A stretch of 64,000 bases of DNA from Gonatopus flavifemur (GCA_018340375.1 JAFFJZ010000004.1:38848001-38912000), one strand, 5' to 3'; positions 25,701-40,700 are shown, counted from the first letter of the stretch. Program-made: numbers and translations. The notes: generated by a model not told the origin, from the letters alone.

Positions 25701-28700
25701 ATTTTGTTAAAGTCTTCCAGGAAAATATCTTGCAAACGCTTCTCAAAGATATCTTTAAGATATCTCGCATGGTCGTCTTGGAGATGTCTTGAATCGAGAC
25801 ATCTTCACGGAGGAAAGAGATCTTCGAAAAATAGTAAAGTTCGCTGTCATACGTAGCACAGTCGCCCCCGATATCTGGAATAGTAAATTATGTCACGTCG
25901 CATTTTGATTTGTAGGCACATAAAATTTAAATCCAGGGATGGAAATCACAGAACTTGCTAATCCTTATGGTGATTCACAAAAATACTACGTGGCATTACA
26001 CTTTTTAATCCTTCGCATCACATAATCAGTAAATTAGGTAGCTCATTCTGCTGAGAATATATTAAAAACATTTATTGCGACGTCAAATAGTGAACTCTGC
26101 TATTTCCCAAACAGGCACTTTTCTGCGTGTTTTAGGAATCTTTCACAAGATGTCTTTCCAACACTTCTGAAAGATATCTTTAAGAACTCTTCAAGAACGT
26201 TCTTGAGGATCTCTCAATTCAGTATTCTTTTAGATATCTTCAAGAACTGCGTGCTGTGTGGGATAGTTGTTCGTAATTTTATATTTTTCACTTTTGGCGT
26301 AGATTGTTGTAAAAGGTAGTAATTTTCATCCATTCTTAAAATTATAACTTGAAAAGGCATAAATTGTTGTAATTAGGTGCTATTACGTTGGGCTTTAATT
26401 TACGTAATGAGTGGAAGTTCTGAATAATTTGAAGTATTCGAGCGTGGAAAATTGTAGTTTCCTGATTAATATCGGAGCACCGTAATTTATTACGCCAATC
26501 TACAGATTTGTTCGAAACGGCGGACTTGGGAGTAGTTTTGGGCATAATTTGTCGTAGGTTGTGGCGTAAAATGGTGTACTTCTTGGCGTACTTTGGACCC
26601 CTGTGAACTTAGCCGGCGACTTTGAGGTAAAATTTTTTTTTCCATGCCAAAATGTAGTCCATCGTTTGTACCCCAATGTATCGTAAGGATTTTCGTTTGT
26701 ACCCTGAAGGAAAATGAGTTATAGGGGGTTGAAAAAAAAGTTTGCCGGCGACTTTTTCCGATTTCAATGATCTTGGGCTCATTGGAAAGAGGATGACGCG
26801 TAGATGATTGTACCGATAAGGCTTTTTGATTTTACCCCCAGGGAAAAAAGTGAGGGGCGATATTTCTGTTTTGAAGAGAGATGGAATAATTTTGACTGCG
26901 GAATCCGATTCCGGGGCGGGCGCCATTCAAGAATCATAGGTCATATGCCCATTTTATCACGAAGGGGGAGAATTAGGGGGGTTAACTTGATTTCAAAGCA
27001 TAACAAAGGCATCCCGAGAGCGCAATCTGACTTCGGAGAAGGCGCCATTCAACAATCACAATTCATACCCACGTTTCATCAACGAGAAGGGGAAGTGGGA
27101 GGGGGGGGGGGGGGGGTGATTTGAAGTACCCTAACTCAGAACCTGATTTCAAGGAGAGCGCCATACGACGATTACGGGTCATGTGGCCAGTGCATCACGG
27201 AGGATGGGAATGGAGAAGTGGGGAACTGTTTTGAGAAGTTAAGAATTCATTACGACAGTTTTCAGTTTAGAGAGAGAGAGGAGATCGCTTCGATTGGGAA
27301 TGCGATAGGGGTATTCCAACTACGGGAACTGATTACGGAGAGGTCATCATTCGAATCACATAAGATTTTCCGATTCCAACGCAGTCGGTTCAATAGGATA
27401 AATGAACATATCTCCGGGAATGAGAGGCGATGTGTGAGGAGGATAACGGAATGCTGGAATATTGATGGACAAAGTTTTGCTAACACTGTCTCGAACGCGG
27501 ATGCCGAAAGAAGGTGTGATGGCTGTAGATGTGCGAGATTCGGAAAGGAATTTCACATGGATCAGTATGTTCCCTACATGCCACGGAATGATTTTACTGA
27601 GTGATGTCGTCTGAACCCTAAATCCGGGAGAGCTGTGGAATTTTTGAACTGAAAAACTTGTAGTTCCAGAACTATCGGGAGCTATAAAATGACTTAGGAG
27701 ATTCCGGCAAAAATTCTGCGTGGATGACAATGATCCACACATGCCAGAGTATGATTTCACCCAGTATCATCGTTCGTACCCTAAATGCGGATGAGATAGC
27801 GCAGTTGAAGACTGAAATACTTGTAATTTCGTAACTTTCGGGAGCTATAAAATAACTGAGGAGATTCCGGCAAAAATTCTGCGTGGATGGCAATGATCCA
27901 CACATGCCAGAGTGTAATTTCAACGGATATCATCGTTTGTACCCTAAATTTGGATGAGATAGATCATTTTGAAACTCCTAATCCTGTAATTTCGTAACTT
28001 TCGGGAGCTATAAAATGACTTAAGAGATTCCGGCAAAAATTCTGCGTGGATGACAATGATCCACACATGCCAGAGTATGATTTCACCCAGTATCATCGTT
28101 CGTACCCTAAATGCGGATGAGATAGCGCAGTTGAAGACTGAAATACTTGTAATTTCGTAACTTTCGGGAGCTATAAAATAACTGAGGAGATTCCGGCAAA
28201 AATTCTGCGTGGATGGCAATGATCCACACATGCCAGAGTATGATTTCACCCAGTATCATCGTTTGTACCCTAAATCCGGATGAGGTAGAGCATTTTGAAA
28301 CTCATAATCCTGTAATTTTTCCACTTTCGGGAGCTTTAAAATGACTTAGGAAATTCCGGCAGAAATTCTGCGTGGATGACAATGATCCCCACATGCCAGA
28401 GTATGATTTCACCCATCATCATCGTTTGCTCTGCCTCATCCGGATTCAGGGTACAAATGATGATACTGGGTGAAATCACACTCTGGCATGTGGGGATGAT
28501 TGTCATCCACGCAGAATTTTCGCCGGAATCTCCTAAGTCATTTTATGGCTCCCGAAAGTTACGAAATTACAGGATTAGGAGTTTCAAAATGCTCTATCTC
28601 GTCCAAATTTAGGGTACAAACGATGATATCCGTTGAAATTACACTCTGGCATGTGGAGATCATTGTCATCCACGCAGAATTTTTGCCGGAATCTCCTAAG

Positions 28701-31700
28701 TCATTTTATAGCTCCCGAAAGTTACGAAATTACAAGTATTTCAGTCTTCAACTGCGCTATCTCATCCGGATTTAGGGTACGAATGATGATACTGGGTGAA
28801 ATCATACTCTGGCATGTGTGGATCATTGCCATCCACGCAGAGTTTTTGCCGGAATCTCCTCAGTTATTTTATAGCTCCCGAAAGTTACGAAATTACAAGT
28901 ATTTCAGTCTTCAACTGCGCTGCGGAGTTTATTTGATGAAAACATTTGCTAGTAAACAGTTCCACCAGTCCCCTGGCGGTTGTACCATGAAAGTTGACGC
29001 GCTACATTTAAACTACACATTCTTCGTACTTTTACATATCGGAATCAGCGCGCTGAAAAATTGTCAACATTCATTCCCGTACAATATAAGTGATAAAATT
29101 GACAGTGCTTGAAAAAGTGATTTCAATAAACATAACATAAAGACATAACCCTACTTTTGGAATTTGTTTTTGTTTTTTATCTGATAAAACATAAAATTCT
29201 TCATAACAGTGATAAATTGATGAGATTTTTGTGATAAGATTATATTTTGGTTTGAATTCATTATTTTGTGCTTTCCATTGAAAAATTATTCACATTATGT
29301 TATGTGTAAGAAGTGAACTAGAAAATATTTCAAGTTATGAATGTATCCCCTGGTGGAAATATTTCTCCGAATTTTCTCTGAATTCCTCATTTTTGAAAGT
29401 TTCGGAGGAATTCGGAGAAAAGGTTATGAAAAATATTCGCAAATCCCCGTTTTTTGACGAAATGTTCATATTTCCTCCTCAATGGTCTGAATTTCTCCGC
29501 TCATCAGAAAAAGGGAATCGAGAAGTTTGGAATGTTTCGAATGCAACATATTCGAAAGAATTTGTGATTTTTTGTCAAAAGTTTCTCACTAAATTTTGAA
29601 AGTAAATCATACCTATTTCCTTCGAATTTCTCCGAATTTCATCCATATATGTGTTCAATATATATTAGAGAATGTTCGGAGAGAATCCGGAAAATTTTCA
29701 GAAATTGAATGCAATTATTCCCACATCTTCTCAGAAGCAAATTAGAGAAAGTCATATACATTACTTGAATTATTCAATCGATCCGCGAGTGTTCCGATTT
29801 TCTCCGAATTCCTCTGAAAACATGTAACAAATGGAGGGTTTAGTGAATTTCTAGGCATGATTTTTTGTCAGACTGAGGGAAAATTCGGAGGAAATCGGAT
29901 ATATATATGAAGATTTATTGACATGTATTTTTCAAGAAAATTCAAAGAAATTTGGATCACTCACCAACATTTGAACGCGTGATGGATTATTCCGATTGTT
30001 TTCGAATGGCTACGAAAAAAGGTGGGAAGGACCTGCCTCTCCGAAGTTTTCCGAACTTTAGCTATATTCAAATTTCCATACATTGGAGAATTTTCGGAGG
30101 GAATCGGGGGGATTGTCAAAGGTTGAATAGAACAGTTCCAATCCTCCCTCAGAAGTAGTTAGGAGAAATTCGGAAAAATATTCTGATTATGGAATGAATT
30201 ATGTTAAGAATATGAATAATTCGAAGAATACTATAATAATTTCAGAAAAAATTCGGAGAAAATCTGAACTTTTGATTCAGAAAAATCATTTGAGGCGGAG
30301 TATTTCGGAGGAATTCGTGAATTCAATATGAAATTTACAGAAAATCTGGATAAATCGGAGAAAATTTCGGAGTAAATCGGAAAAGATTGGAGAGAAATTT
30401 CGATCACGAAATAAATTACGTTGGACAAATGAATAATTCGGAGAAAATGTGATCTTTCGAGGAGAAATTCGGGAAAAATCTGAATCTTCCAATTCGGAGG
30501 AGTGACTATGAGCGAAGTGTTTCGGAGAAACGTCTCAATTTGGTATAAAATTCGGAGAAATTCCCGAACAAAATCGGAAAAAAACGGAGAAAAATTTGGA
30601 GAAATATCTCCACCAGGGTCGTCATGATTCTTCAAGTGTCCCTGTTTTTCATCAAAATCAAATCCCAAAGGAGACTTTTGTGAAATCATATTTATGGTAT
30701 GTAAAAGTCACATAGATCTATTTCAATCTTTCAAATTATGGGTTATGGGATAATCATATTATATTTAGTTAACATTATCTATCTATGTTTATTAATATTA
30801 TTTGAGAAACTATTACACAGAGATCATATCTCCTTACATGATACGCGCTCGAACAGAGAGACAGACGATTTTGACCGCAGTACAATTTTATCTCACCAAA
30901 TTCGAAACAAACTACGCACGCGTACAATATACAAAATCTTATAGTATACATTAGAAGGAAATTCAATATAATAAAATTCAATCATGTCGAGTGAAATATT
31001 ATTTTTCAACATCCTCTCTTTTTATTGTACTCGACATCCTCCATGAGATTTTGAATCTCCTTTAATATACCGTTGTGACTTACAATCTGAATAATATACT
31101 AGGAATCAAAATACAATACCGATGTTCATATACATATGTGACATATATATCAAGGCCTAATCCTCTCTGAATTCAAACTTTCACACCTAACTCATCCCTA
31201 AGCGCTTTGAATCTTGGACCTAACAGTCCTTTTGTAAGTATATCTGCCACTTGGCTTTCTGTGTTGACATATTCAATACTTATAATGTTTCTTTTCAGAT
31301 AATCACATACAAAATTATATTTTATGTCAATATGTTTGACTCTTCGGTTATTTTCCGGGTTTTTGATTAAGGCAATACACCCTTGATTGTCCTCTAAGAA
31401 TTTTATCCCTTCAATTTTCTCATCAAAATCCCATAAAAGTTTTTTGAACCAAATATCATCTTGTACGGCAGTGCTTAATGCAATCAATTCCGCCTCAGTA
31501 GACGACAATGCTACGCTATTTTGTTTTCTTGTCACCCAACTTGTAATATTTCCGTATACCTTAATTAAATATCCGGTTACCGATTTTCTATCATTTATGT
31601 CGGCTCCCCAATCTGAATCGGCATTACATTCAAGTGGATCCACATTTTTGTTTCTTTCATATACTAAATTCAGGTTCAGGGTTCCCTTAATATATCTAAG

Positions 31701-34700
31701 TAATCCTCTCAAATATACCCATATTTCATCGGATCTTTTATCTTGGTATCTACTAAAATAATTTATTGCAAAGCTAATGTCGGGTCTTGTCCCGAGCATC
31801 AAATACATTACACAGCCTATGATTTCTCCTCACTGGTTTTTCTAAAGTTCTCTCTTCACCACTTTTGCTTGTTAATTTCAATTTTGAATCGATTGGAGCG
31901 ATGCATGACTTACATTCTTCCATCTTGAACCTTCTCAATATTCCTTGTATATATCTATTTTGGTTGAGTTTTATAATACCATTTTCTTCATCATAATCTA
32001 TTTCTATCCCTAAAAAACTACTTAACTTTCCTTTGTCTTATATATCAACTTCTTTCATCAATTCAATTTTACATTTATTGATCAACTCCAAGTTTGAACC
32101 AGACAAAATTATATCATCTACGTATATCAATAAATATACTTTATAATTTTTTAATTTCTTTGAGTACAGGCAATAATCATTTTCCGATCGTGTAAATCCT
32201 AATTTATCGAGAAATTCAATAATTCTATTATTCCAACATTCGGAAGACTGTTTTAAACCATCAAGAGATTTATTCAGTGTTAGAACGCAACCTTTTTTAC
32301 ATTCAATTCCATCAGGAGCATAGATATACACGTTCTCTTTGAAATCACCATTCAAAAACGCTGTTTTTACGTCCATTTGAATAAAATTGAATTTGTATTG
32401 GTTTCCCATTACTAGCAATGTTCTTATTGTTTGCATTCTGGCCACTGGCGAATATATTTCTTCCAATTCAAAATTTTTGTCTTGCGCGAATCCTCTGACT
32501 ACTAATCCAGCCTTATATTTATCGACCTCTTTCTTTTCTAATGGCTTCATCGAGAATACCCATTTTGTATCCAGAATTTTTCCATTATCTGGTTCAATTA
32601 CTTCTTTCCATGTTCGATTTTTATTGATTTGATCAATTTCTCTTTTCATTGCTTCTACCCACAACCTCTCATTATTCCTATGTTTCGTTTCTTGAAATGT
32701 TTTCGGGACCTCTTCTACATATGACATGGCATCAAAAGCCATATATAATTCATAATCTTTATACTTTGTAGGAGTTTTACAATATCTTTTGCCTCTACCA
32801 AAATTATCATTTCAAACCTTGTTTCAGTCAATTTCCGTTTATTTCTCTCTACATTTTCTATATTTATTCTTTCATCTTCAATCTCATTTTCATTTCCCTC
32901 TTCTAACTCATTTTCATTTTCAGATTCTTCTTCATTTTCTAATTCCTGACTTCTCTGATCTATATCTATATCAAGTTCTTGTGATTGTGTTTAAAATTCA
33001 GTATTTATATCATCCCCTACGTTAATATTGTTGTTTTCATTTTCATAATTTGCTTTATAATACAATTCTTTCTCATTAAAAACTACATCTCTCGCAACGA
33101 TAAGCTTTCTTTTCTGTAAATTCAATGACCTGTATCTGTTTTGTGCGTATCCTAAAGTCACACATTTCTCCCCTTTTGGATCAAATTTCCGTCTTGATTC
33201 TTTTGGAATGTGTGAATAAGCAACGGACCCGGAAATTCGCAAATTTTTTACATTCGACCTTCTCCCATACCATTCCCCTGCTGGAGTTGTGTTCTCTAAA
33301 TTTGAACTAGGGCTCCTATTTATAATATATGCTACATTTCTGATAGCTTCGCTCCAGAATTGTTTTGGTACTTTAGAATCACTCATTATTGCTCTAGCTT
33401 TTTCTACCAAACTCCTATTGTACCGTTCTGCTTTGCCATTGTGTTGTGGCGTGTACGGTATTGTATAATCTATAAACGTTCCATTTTGCTCGCGATAATT
33501 TATAAATTCATTAGAAATATATTCGCCACCATTATCGCATCTTAACGTTGCCAGTTTTTTATTGAATTTCGCTTGGGCCATCTCTATAAATTCTTTAAAA
33601 TACTTAAAAACTTCATTCTTATTTTTTAACACATATACACATACAAAATTAGAGAAATCATCGATGGATGTGACGAAATATCGACCCCCATCGTATGAAG
33701 TTGGGTTTATTGGACCACATACATCTGAGTGAACAATCTGTAATATTCTTTTACTCTTCACTCTTGCGCCAAATTTTATTCTTGACATTTTTCCTTTTAC
33801 ACACGCTTCGCAAAATTCTATCTCATTTAATTTTCTCAAATCTATACCATCTACCATTTTATTTTCAATTAATCTTTTTCAATTTGCATGTGATAGGTGT
33901 CCAAACCTTTCATGCCATAGATTACTCAAATCATTTTCCTTTTCAATATATAAACATTCATTTTCTATTGTTTTCAATGTTATTTCATATAAATTTTCTC
34001 GAAAGCCCTTTCCAATTCTCTATTCTCAAACAATTTTACTTCTCCCCTTTCCAAAATCAATTTTATACCTGAAGTTTCTAGTTTCCTTACTGAAAGTAAA
34101 TTTTGTCTCAATTCCGGAACGTACAAAACATTCTTTATCGTACATCTTATATTAGAGTTGTTTACATTACTTATTACGTTTATGTCCCCCACGCCAATTG
34201 CTTCCAGATAACTTCTATCCTTTGCAATAGCTATTTTTATGGGATTTTTTAACAACATAAGATTTGAAAAATATTCTTTTCTATTAACCAAATGGTCGGT
34301 ACAACCGGAATCAATGAAGAATTGTATATCAGCAATATTATTATAACTTAGATTCTGTAGATCATTTCGTCTATCACTAATAAAGCATACGCTCTTATCT
34401 TGAACTTGATCGTTGTTTCCTCTTCTCTTTTCGAATTCTGCTCGGAGTTTTGTTTTTACGAATTCGAATGTAACAGTTTCGGATGGTAAATTCTCCAACA
34501 CTGTAACCACCGTCTCATAGGATTTTGGAAGCGATAATAAAAGTTAACACACTTGATCCTCTTCTTCCATTTCAACGCCTGCTGATTTTATTTTCCCCAA
34601 CAGAGTTTCATATTTTATAATAAAATCTTCTAAGTTTCCATCTTCTTCCATTCTCATTGCCATCAGTTTTTTCTTGGGAAATAATTTTCCCGGTAATCCT

Positions 34701-37700
34701 TTCTCCTCGTACATGGATTCGAGTGCCTTCCACATACTATATGCAGTCGTTCTTCCACATATAATATCTACTTGCGAATTATCCACGCTTTGCACTATTA
34801 ACGACTTACACTTATTATCTCTCTGCTGTGCTGCTCGCTTATCCCTGGCCAGCTCGTAATTTTCTTCCTTGAATTCCTGACTTATCATGTCATCTACTCC
34901 CTTTTCGGTAAGAAGGATTTGGATTCTGAATTTCCATGTGTAATAGTTCTCCAAATTTAACTGTTCGATATAATAAAGATTCCTCCCGTTCGTATCCATT
35001 TTGTCCAACACTTTCTTCTCATATATCACCACGCGCTTACATGAACCCCGATACTGCCTCGATATTGACTTATGATTCATATATATTTTTTTTCCTTCAC
35101 GTAAAAGTCACTTACATTTCCCTTCAGTTTCAATCCTTTTTGCCCTTATTTAATTTGTCTACGCTTTTCTTTTACCGTTGAGCACGTGGTTTTATGGATT
35201 ACCGGTCACACTCATTTCATCCAACTTTTCACTCATTTACTTCCGAGTTCACTGGGCCCATAACCTTTTAATTTATGGGTTATGGGATAATCATATTACA
35301 TTTAGTTAACATTATCTATCTATGTTTGTTAATATCATTTGAGAAACTTTTACACAGAGATCATTTCTCCTCACATGATACGCGCTCGAACAGATAGACA
35401 GACAACTTTGCAGGGTTGGAAAAAAACCAGCTTTTATCACTTTTGTCCTAGCCACTGGATGAAAGTGGTTTAAACCGGTTAAAATGGTCAAAATTGGCCG
35501 AAATGGTCAAAATGCCGAATTTATGCGTTGGGCCCTTCATATTCATCAAGTTCATCCCTAATCAGCGAAAACGATAAAAACCGATGCAAAGTTCCAAACG
35601 CCGCTTATAAACAAATATAAATATATAGATTTCGAATGAATCCATAACAGATGATACTATTTGAAATAAGAAATATATTGACAGTAGTTATATGATATTA
35701 TTTCGATATCATTCACCATTATTTTTGAAACTATCTGAAAACCACTTTATTATGTGAATGCGATAGTATGTATTACATTATTTGACAAATAATTACAGTT
35801 TATCAGTAAAGGACAAAGAAAATTCTTATCACAATAAATGTAGGATGCTCATTATTGGGTTTTGGGTATTGAGTGCTTACAATTAAAATCAGTGAATCAA
35901 ATCTTTAGTCATTTTCATCAGTTTCTTGACTAACATTGTTGTTCAACATTTTGTGAATTGAAACAAGTTTAGAAGCTTTTTCATTGCCTAAGCAATTTCT
36001 CAGTTTATTTTGAATATAACTAAGGTTAGAAAACAATCGTTCTATAGAACCAGAACTAGCAACACTACTCATTAAAATCAAAGCAAAATTGATAAAATCT
36101 TGATTTACTCCTTTAATTTTCAGAAGAGATTTCCACCAAACAATTGGGGTTGTACCTTCACGAATTTCTTTTGAAAAATGCGTCTTGGGAAGAGGATACG
36201 ATTGGCTTTCATAATTAATAAGCATGGCAGGAAAACGTGCATCAATTTCTTCTCCCAACCATTCCACAGCCTGATCTCGTTGTTCTTGTGTTAGGTATAT
36301 TTTTCCATCCATGTATTTATGATTCAACATATACGCTATCATATGAGCTGGTGTTATCGATTGTTGCATGCGTTTCTTTAAAATCATCTGATCGTTTGTT
36401 GATTGCAAATCCTCATTCTAGATAAGGAAAAATAAAATCATAAAACCATATTATATTGTAAATTGATATATAGTAGGCTCAAGAAGATCCGAATGTTACC
36501 GTTCGAGCACATTGGTTAGAAAAGCACACGCCAATAAGACAGAAACAAAGGTCCAAAAATACGTTCGTAGCCTCTCAAACATATTTAATAAAGTATTTTT
36601 ACTTTCAACATTATGAAAATTTAGAATATTTATGATTCTCAAATAAGTTACAGTCCAAGTTGAATACTTGTTCTGTCGTAGTAAAGATTTCTTCATATAT
36701 GAGAAATTCATTATTTGAAACCAGAAAAGCTAATACATTTTTAACTATCTCGAAATAAATATTTCTATTCAAGCAATATTTATTTGGACGCTTTCATATA
36801 AAAATCTCTGGGATTCAAAGAAGTATTTTTCCCACCAAACACAAATCGTTTCGATAATATATGACACAGGAGGTTGAATACAATAATCTGATTGGAAGTA
36901 ATTGTGGTAATGATGTCACAGCATTCTTTCATCACATCAATAATGTCATCATGTAATAATGCAACAAGTTACATCGATTCAAAATAACTAAACATAATTC
37001 CGTGATGTGACATTTATCATATGATCTTATCACACCAAGGATACTAAAATTACCATTTCAGCACAATTTTTTTTCAGCAATAAAATATTCGGAATTGAAT
37101 TCATGAAGAAATCTGAAATTTTCAACAATGATTTTTCAAGACTTCATCTACGTTTTGAGAAGACAATTTTTCTCGGAATTGAAAATTCGGGCTCCATGCA
37201 GACGTACTTAATGTCTCGAAGAATCGTTCCTGAACATTTCAGATTTCTTGTGAATTTTATTTCGAGTATTTTGTTACAAAAAACGTGCACGGATGGGAAC
37301 TCTAGTATCTTCCTCAATTTCCATAATGAAACTTTCTTTGTGGGTTTCCTGTGTACCAGATATAACTTTAGGTTAAAAAACAAATACGCAGTCCAGCAGC
37401 TTTAGGATATTCGCTTGCAACAAAATAACGAATAATTTTTGATGTCTTGAGAAATGATGATAACATCCATGTCACTGTCGCGACGAAAATATAGCCATTC
37501 ACCTTAGTATTCCGGCACATATTGAACGGTTATTATACGAAATTATTGTTGAATAATCACCAAGTGGTTTGGAATCAAATCATATTGAAAATTTGAGAAG
37601 ATATTAATGCGAAAATCGCTTTGATTGAAGAGTAAGAAACAACGTGTATATATTTACCATTTTGACCATTTTGACCATTTTGACCAGAACTTTGGTAAAA

Positions 37701-40700
37701 AAACCAGGCCGGCTAAAGGTGGTTAAAACCATAATAAAAACCAGGGGTGGCTAAAACCAGGCCAACCCTGCCTTATCAAAAGCACCCTCAAGATCCAGAA
37801 ACACTGCACCTGTGCTTTGTTTTTTTAAAAATGCAGATTTGATGTTTGAAATAAGTATATTGATATTATTAATGCAGCTCTTCTGTTTCCTGAAGCCAAA
37901 CTGATAATAAGGGATTACCGAGTTAGTTTCAGACCAATATTCAAGCCTCGAGTGAATAAGTCTCTCAAATAATTTCATAATGCAGGAAGCGAGCGCAATC
38001 GGTCTGTAACCTTCATTATTCGGCTTCTAAGCCAGTCTAAAGGAACAACGCCCTGAGATAATATTTTATTGAAAATTTCAAGCAAGATTTCTAGAGCCAC
38101 CTTAGGGAAATTTGTTATAATTTCATTAGTAATAAGATCAGGGCCCGAGGCGGAATTAATCTTGAGAGAATCGATAGCCGCAGTCAACTCTTTTATAGCA
38201 AAAGGCCTAGTGACGTACTCAAAACAGTCTTGGTTAACATTTGGATCATGAGCGCCCTCGATATCAAAATCAATTTCCGAGTCAATACCCTTTAATTTTT
38301 GATAGCTGAAGAAATTTTATTATTGCTTTGTGGGTCTAGGACAGAATGACTGGTAGAAAGCTTCTTGCCACTAAATTTCTTAGAATAATTCCAATATAAT
38401 TTTGGGTTCATACTGGGATTAATGGAGTTGGTAAATTCCTCGAATTTTTGCTTTTTGTATTTCTTTAGAAGTTTGCTGGAGGATTTAACCTCTTTTTTGT
38501 AATTTAACAAATTCTCACTATTCGGGTTTTGAATAAATTTTTGATATAAGAGAGATCTATTTTTGATAATTTTGTAGCATTCACCGGTCCACCACGGTGA
38601 AGGTTGTGATTTGAAGTTTTCCTTATGTTCTTTGATTTTTCCGCCAGATTGAATAACAGAGATTTTAACCACACCTATGAACAACTTGTAATCAATCTCA
38701 ATTGTAGAAAAAAAAGAAAAGTTAAGCAAATTGTTCTGCAGCAATTGACAGAATAAGGTCCAATCAATGTTTGATCGAGTTATCGATGGTCTAGTAGGAA
38801 TTTTTGTTCGGTTATTTAGATTAATATTCATAAGGATAGGATAATGGTCACTGCCTTTAGTGTTATTAAGCACTTGCCAGGTAGCATTACAAGCAATATC
38901 AGGAAATGCGAAAGTCAAGTCAATTGCAGTTCCTGCATTTGAATTATCAAAGGGTCTTGTAGGTTCCTTGTTGTTTCAACATATGAGAAGAGTATCATGG
39001 ACCTCATTTTCCATCCCCCTACCCTCATGGTTATCACCGTTCAGAACAGGGTTCCACATAGTAGATCTGGCATTAAAGTTACCTGTGATGATACAGGATT
39101 CTAATGAGTTGAAGTAGTTGAAGAATTTATTCCAGAAATAGGGTTCCTTATATGGATTAGAATTGCTATGAGGCGGGTTATAGACTGAAAATATATGAGT
39201 GATTTTTTTATTAATAGAAAGCTTTATGCCTGTAGTATCGATCTGATTCCTAGTACAATCATCATAAATCGGAATTGTTTTACTTTCTATAAAATCGTGC
39301 GGGATATTTTGTTTGATAGATATAGCCGTGCCTCTGGAGTTAAGATGTGTGATTGAGTCAGTGCGATAAATCATGTAGCCAGGATACCTATAGTCCGAAG
39401 ACTCATTGAGCCAAGTCTCAGAGACACAAAAAACATCAATATCACCATTATTCAATAGATCAGGCAACTCATGCGTCCTACAATAAAGTCCATGGGAATT
39501 CCATTGTAGTAATTTCAGTTGTTTAGCCATTATTCGAAGAAGAAGTAAATGTAAATATTAGAGCCGATGAACTCGGAGAGATATGGTTAGATGAACAGTA
39601 AAAAATACGCGTAGCCAGGACTTCGCAGATCGCACCAGCAACCCCACAAGGGCTCAAGAACAGATCGTAAGAGGCATTCAAACTAAATAGAGATTCCTGA
39701 ATGAACATAAGAGAAAGAAAACACTTAATTTTATATTTATATTGAAGGTTTACAGAACATAAAAAGTCGGGATTAGTGAATCTGAAAAATTTTGAATGAA
39801 AGAAATGTTTCTTGTAAAGTGTACGTAAAAATGCTAATGAAATTTTTGTACATACGAGGGTGGATTGATAAGTTTCCGGCCTGACCAAGAAAAACAACGT
39901 TTTTAAGAATTTTTTTTTTTTTATTTCTCAACATAATCTCCTCCAAGGCTGATACATTTCTCATAGCGGTGTTCTAGTCTAGTAATGCCATCTCTATAGA
40001 CTGATTCGTCAAGCTCCTCAAAATACCCATTTACAGCTTCGATTACTTCTTCATTGTCCACAAATCTCTCACCGCCAAGCCATTTTTTGAGGTTAGGAAA
40101 CAGATAATAGTCACTCGGGGCTAGGTCTGGAGAGTAGGGAGGGTGCGGCATTAATTCAAACTTCAGATCGTTGATTTTAGCCATCGCAACGATTGACGTG
40201 TGCGCTGGTGCGTTATCGTGATGAAACAAGATTTTTTTCTTCGCCAGATGAGGTCGTTTAATTTTCACTTCGTGGCTCAAACGTTGCAATAAGTCTGCGT
40301 AGTATTGACCAGTGATAGTTTTACCCTTTTCAAGGTAATCAATGTATATAATACCTCTTGCATCCCAAAAAACAGTAGCCATAACCTTGTTCGCCGAAAA
40401 AATTGTTTTTGCCTTCTTTGGAGTTGGTTCCCCTGGTCCAATCCACTGTTTAGACTGTTCTTTGGTTTCAGGAATGTAGTGGTGGACCCAAGTTTCGTCA
40501 ACGGTTACGAATCGACGCAAAAATTCGCTTGGATTACGCTTATACAACGCCAAATTGGCGGTAGAAATGTTCTTTCGAATCAATTTTTGGTCGACTGTTA
40601 GCAAACGCGGCACCCATCTTGCACAGAGCTTTATCATGTACAAATGTTGGTGCAAAATATTTTGTACACGTTCATATGACATCTTACAGGTCTCAGCTAT

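Larger units (their letters stand above)
30739..35410 (-). mobile_element. Copia-type LTR retrotransposon, degraded, 5' LTR truncated
   Basis: Both LTRs start on the + strand with TGGGTTATGGGATAATCA. The left copy (3' LTR of the element) is complete; the right copy (5' LTR) stops at 35410, where a hAT element begins. Between them, on the - strand, lie gag, protease, integrase, reverse transcriptase and RNase H in that order, the Ty1/copia gene order. A primer-binding site and polypurine tract sit at the expected places. Frame changes between domains make it inactive. Confidence 0.9.

Noticed and set aside
27101..27118. Poly-G run as a G-quadruplex regulator
   Set aside because: A single homopolymer run in a degenerate repeat; its length may be a sequencing artefact, and nothing nearby suggests a promoter.
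27218..29112. Several overlapping 70-160-residue ORFs with recurring [21 protein letters not shown] sequence on both strands
   Set aside because: They are translations of the 163-bp satellite in both orientations. The same peptide recurs per unit and no protein family is recognisable.
35905..36408. Domesticated hAT-derived host gene
   Set aside because: Only the C-terminal dimerisation part is open, it sits between matching hAT ends, and the catalytic region is missing; ordinary decay explains it.
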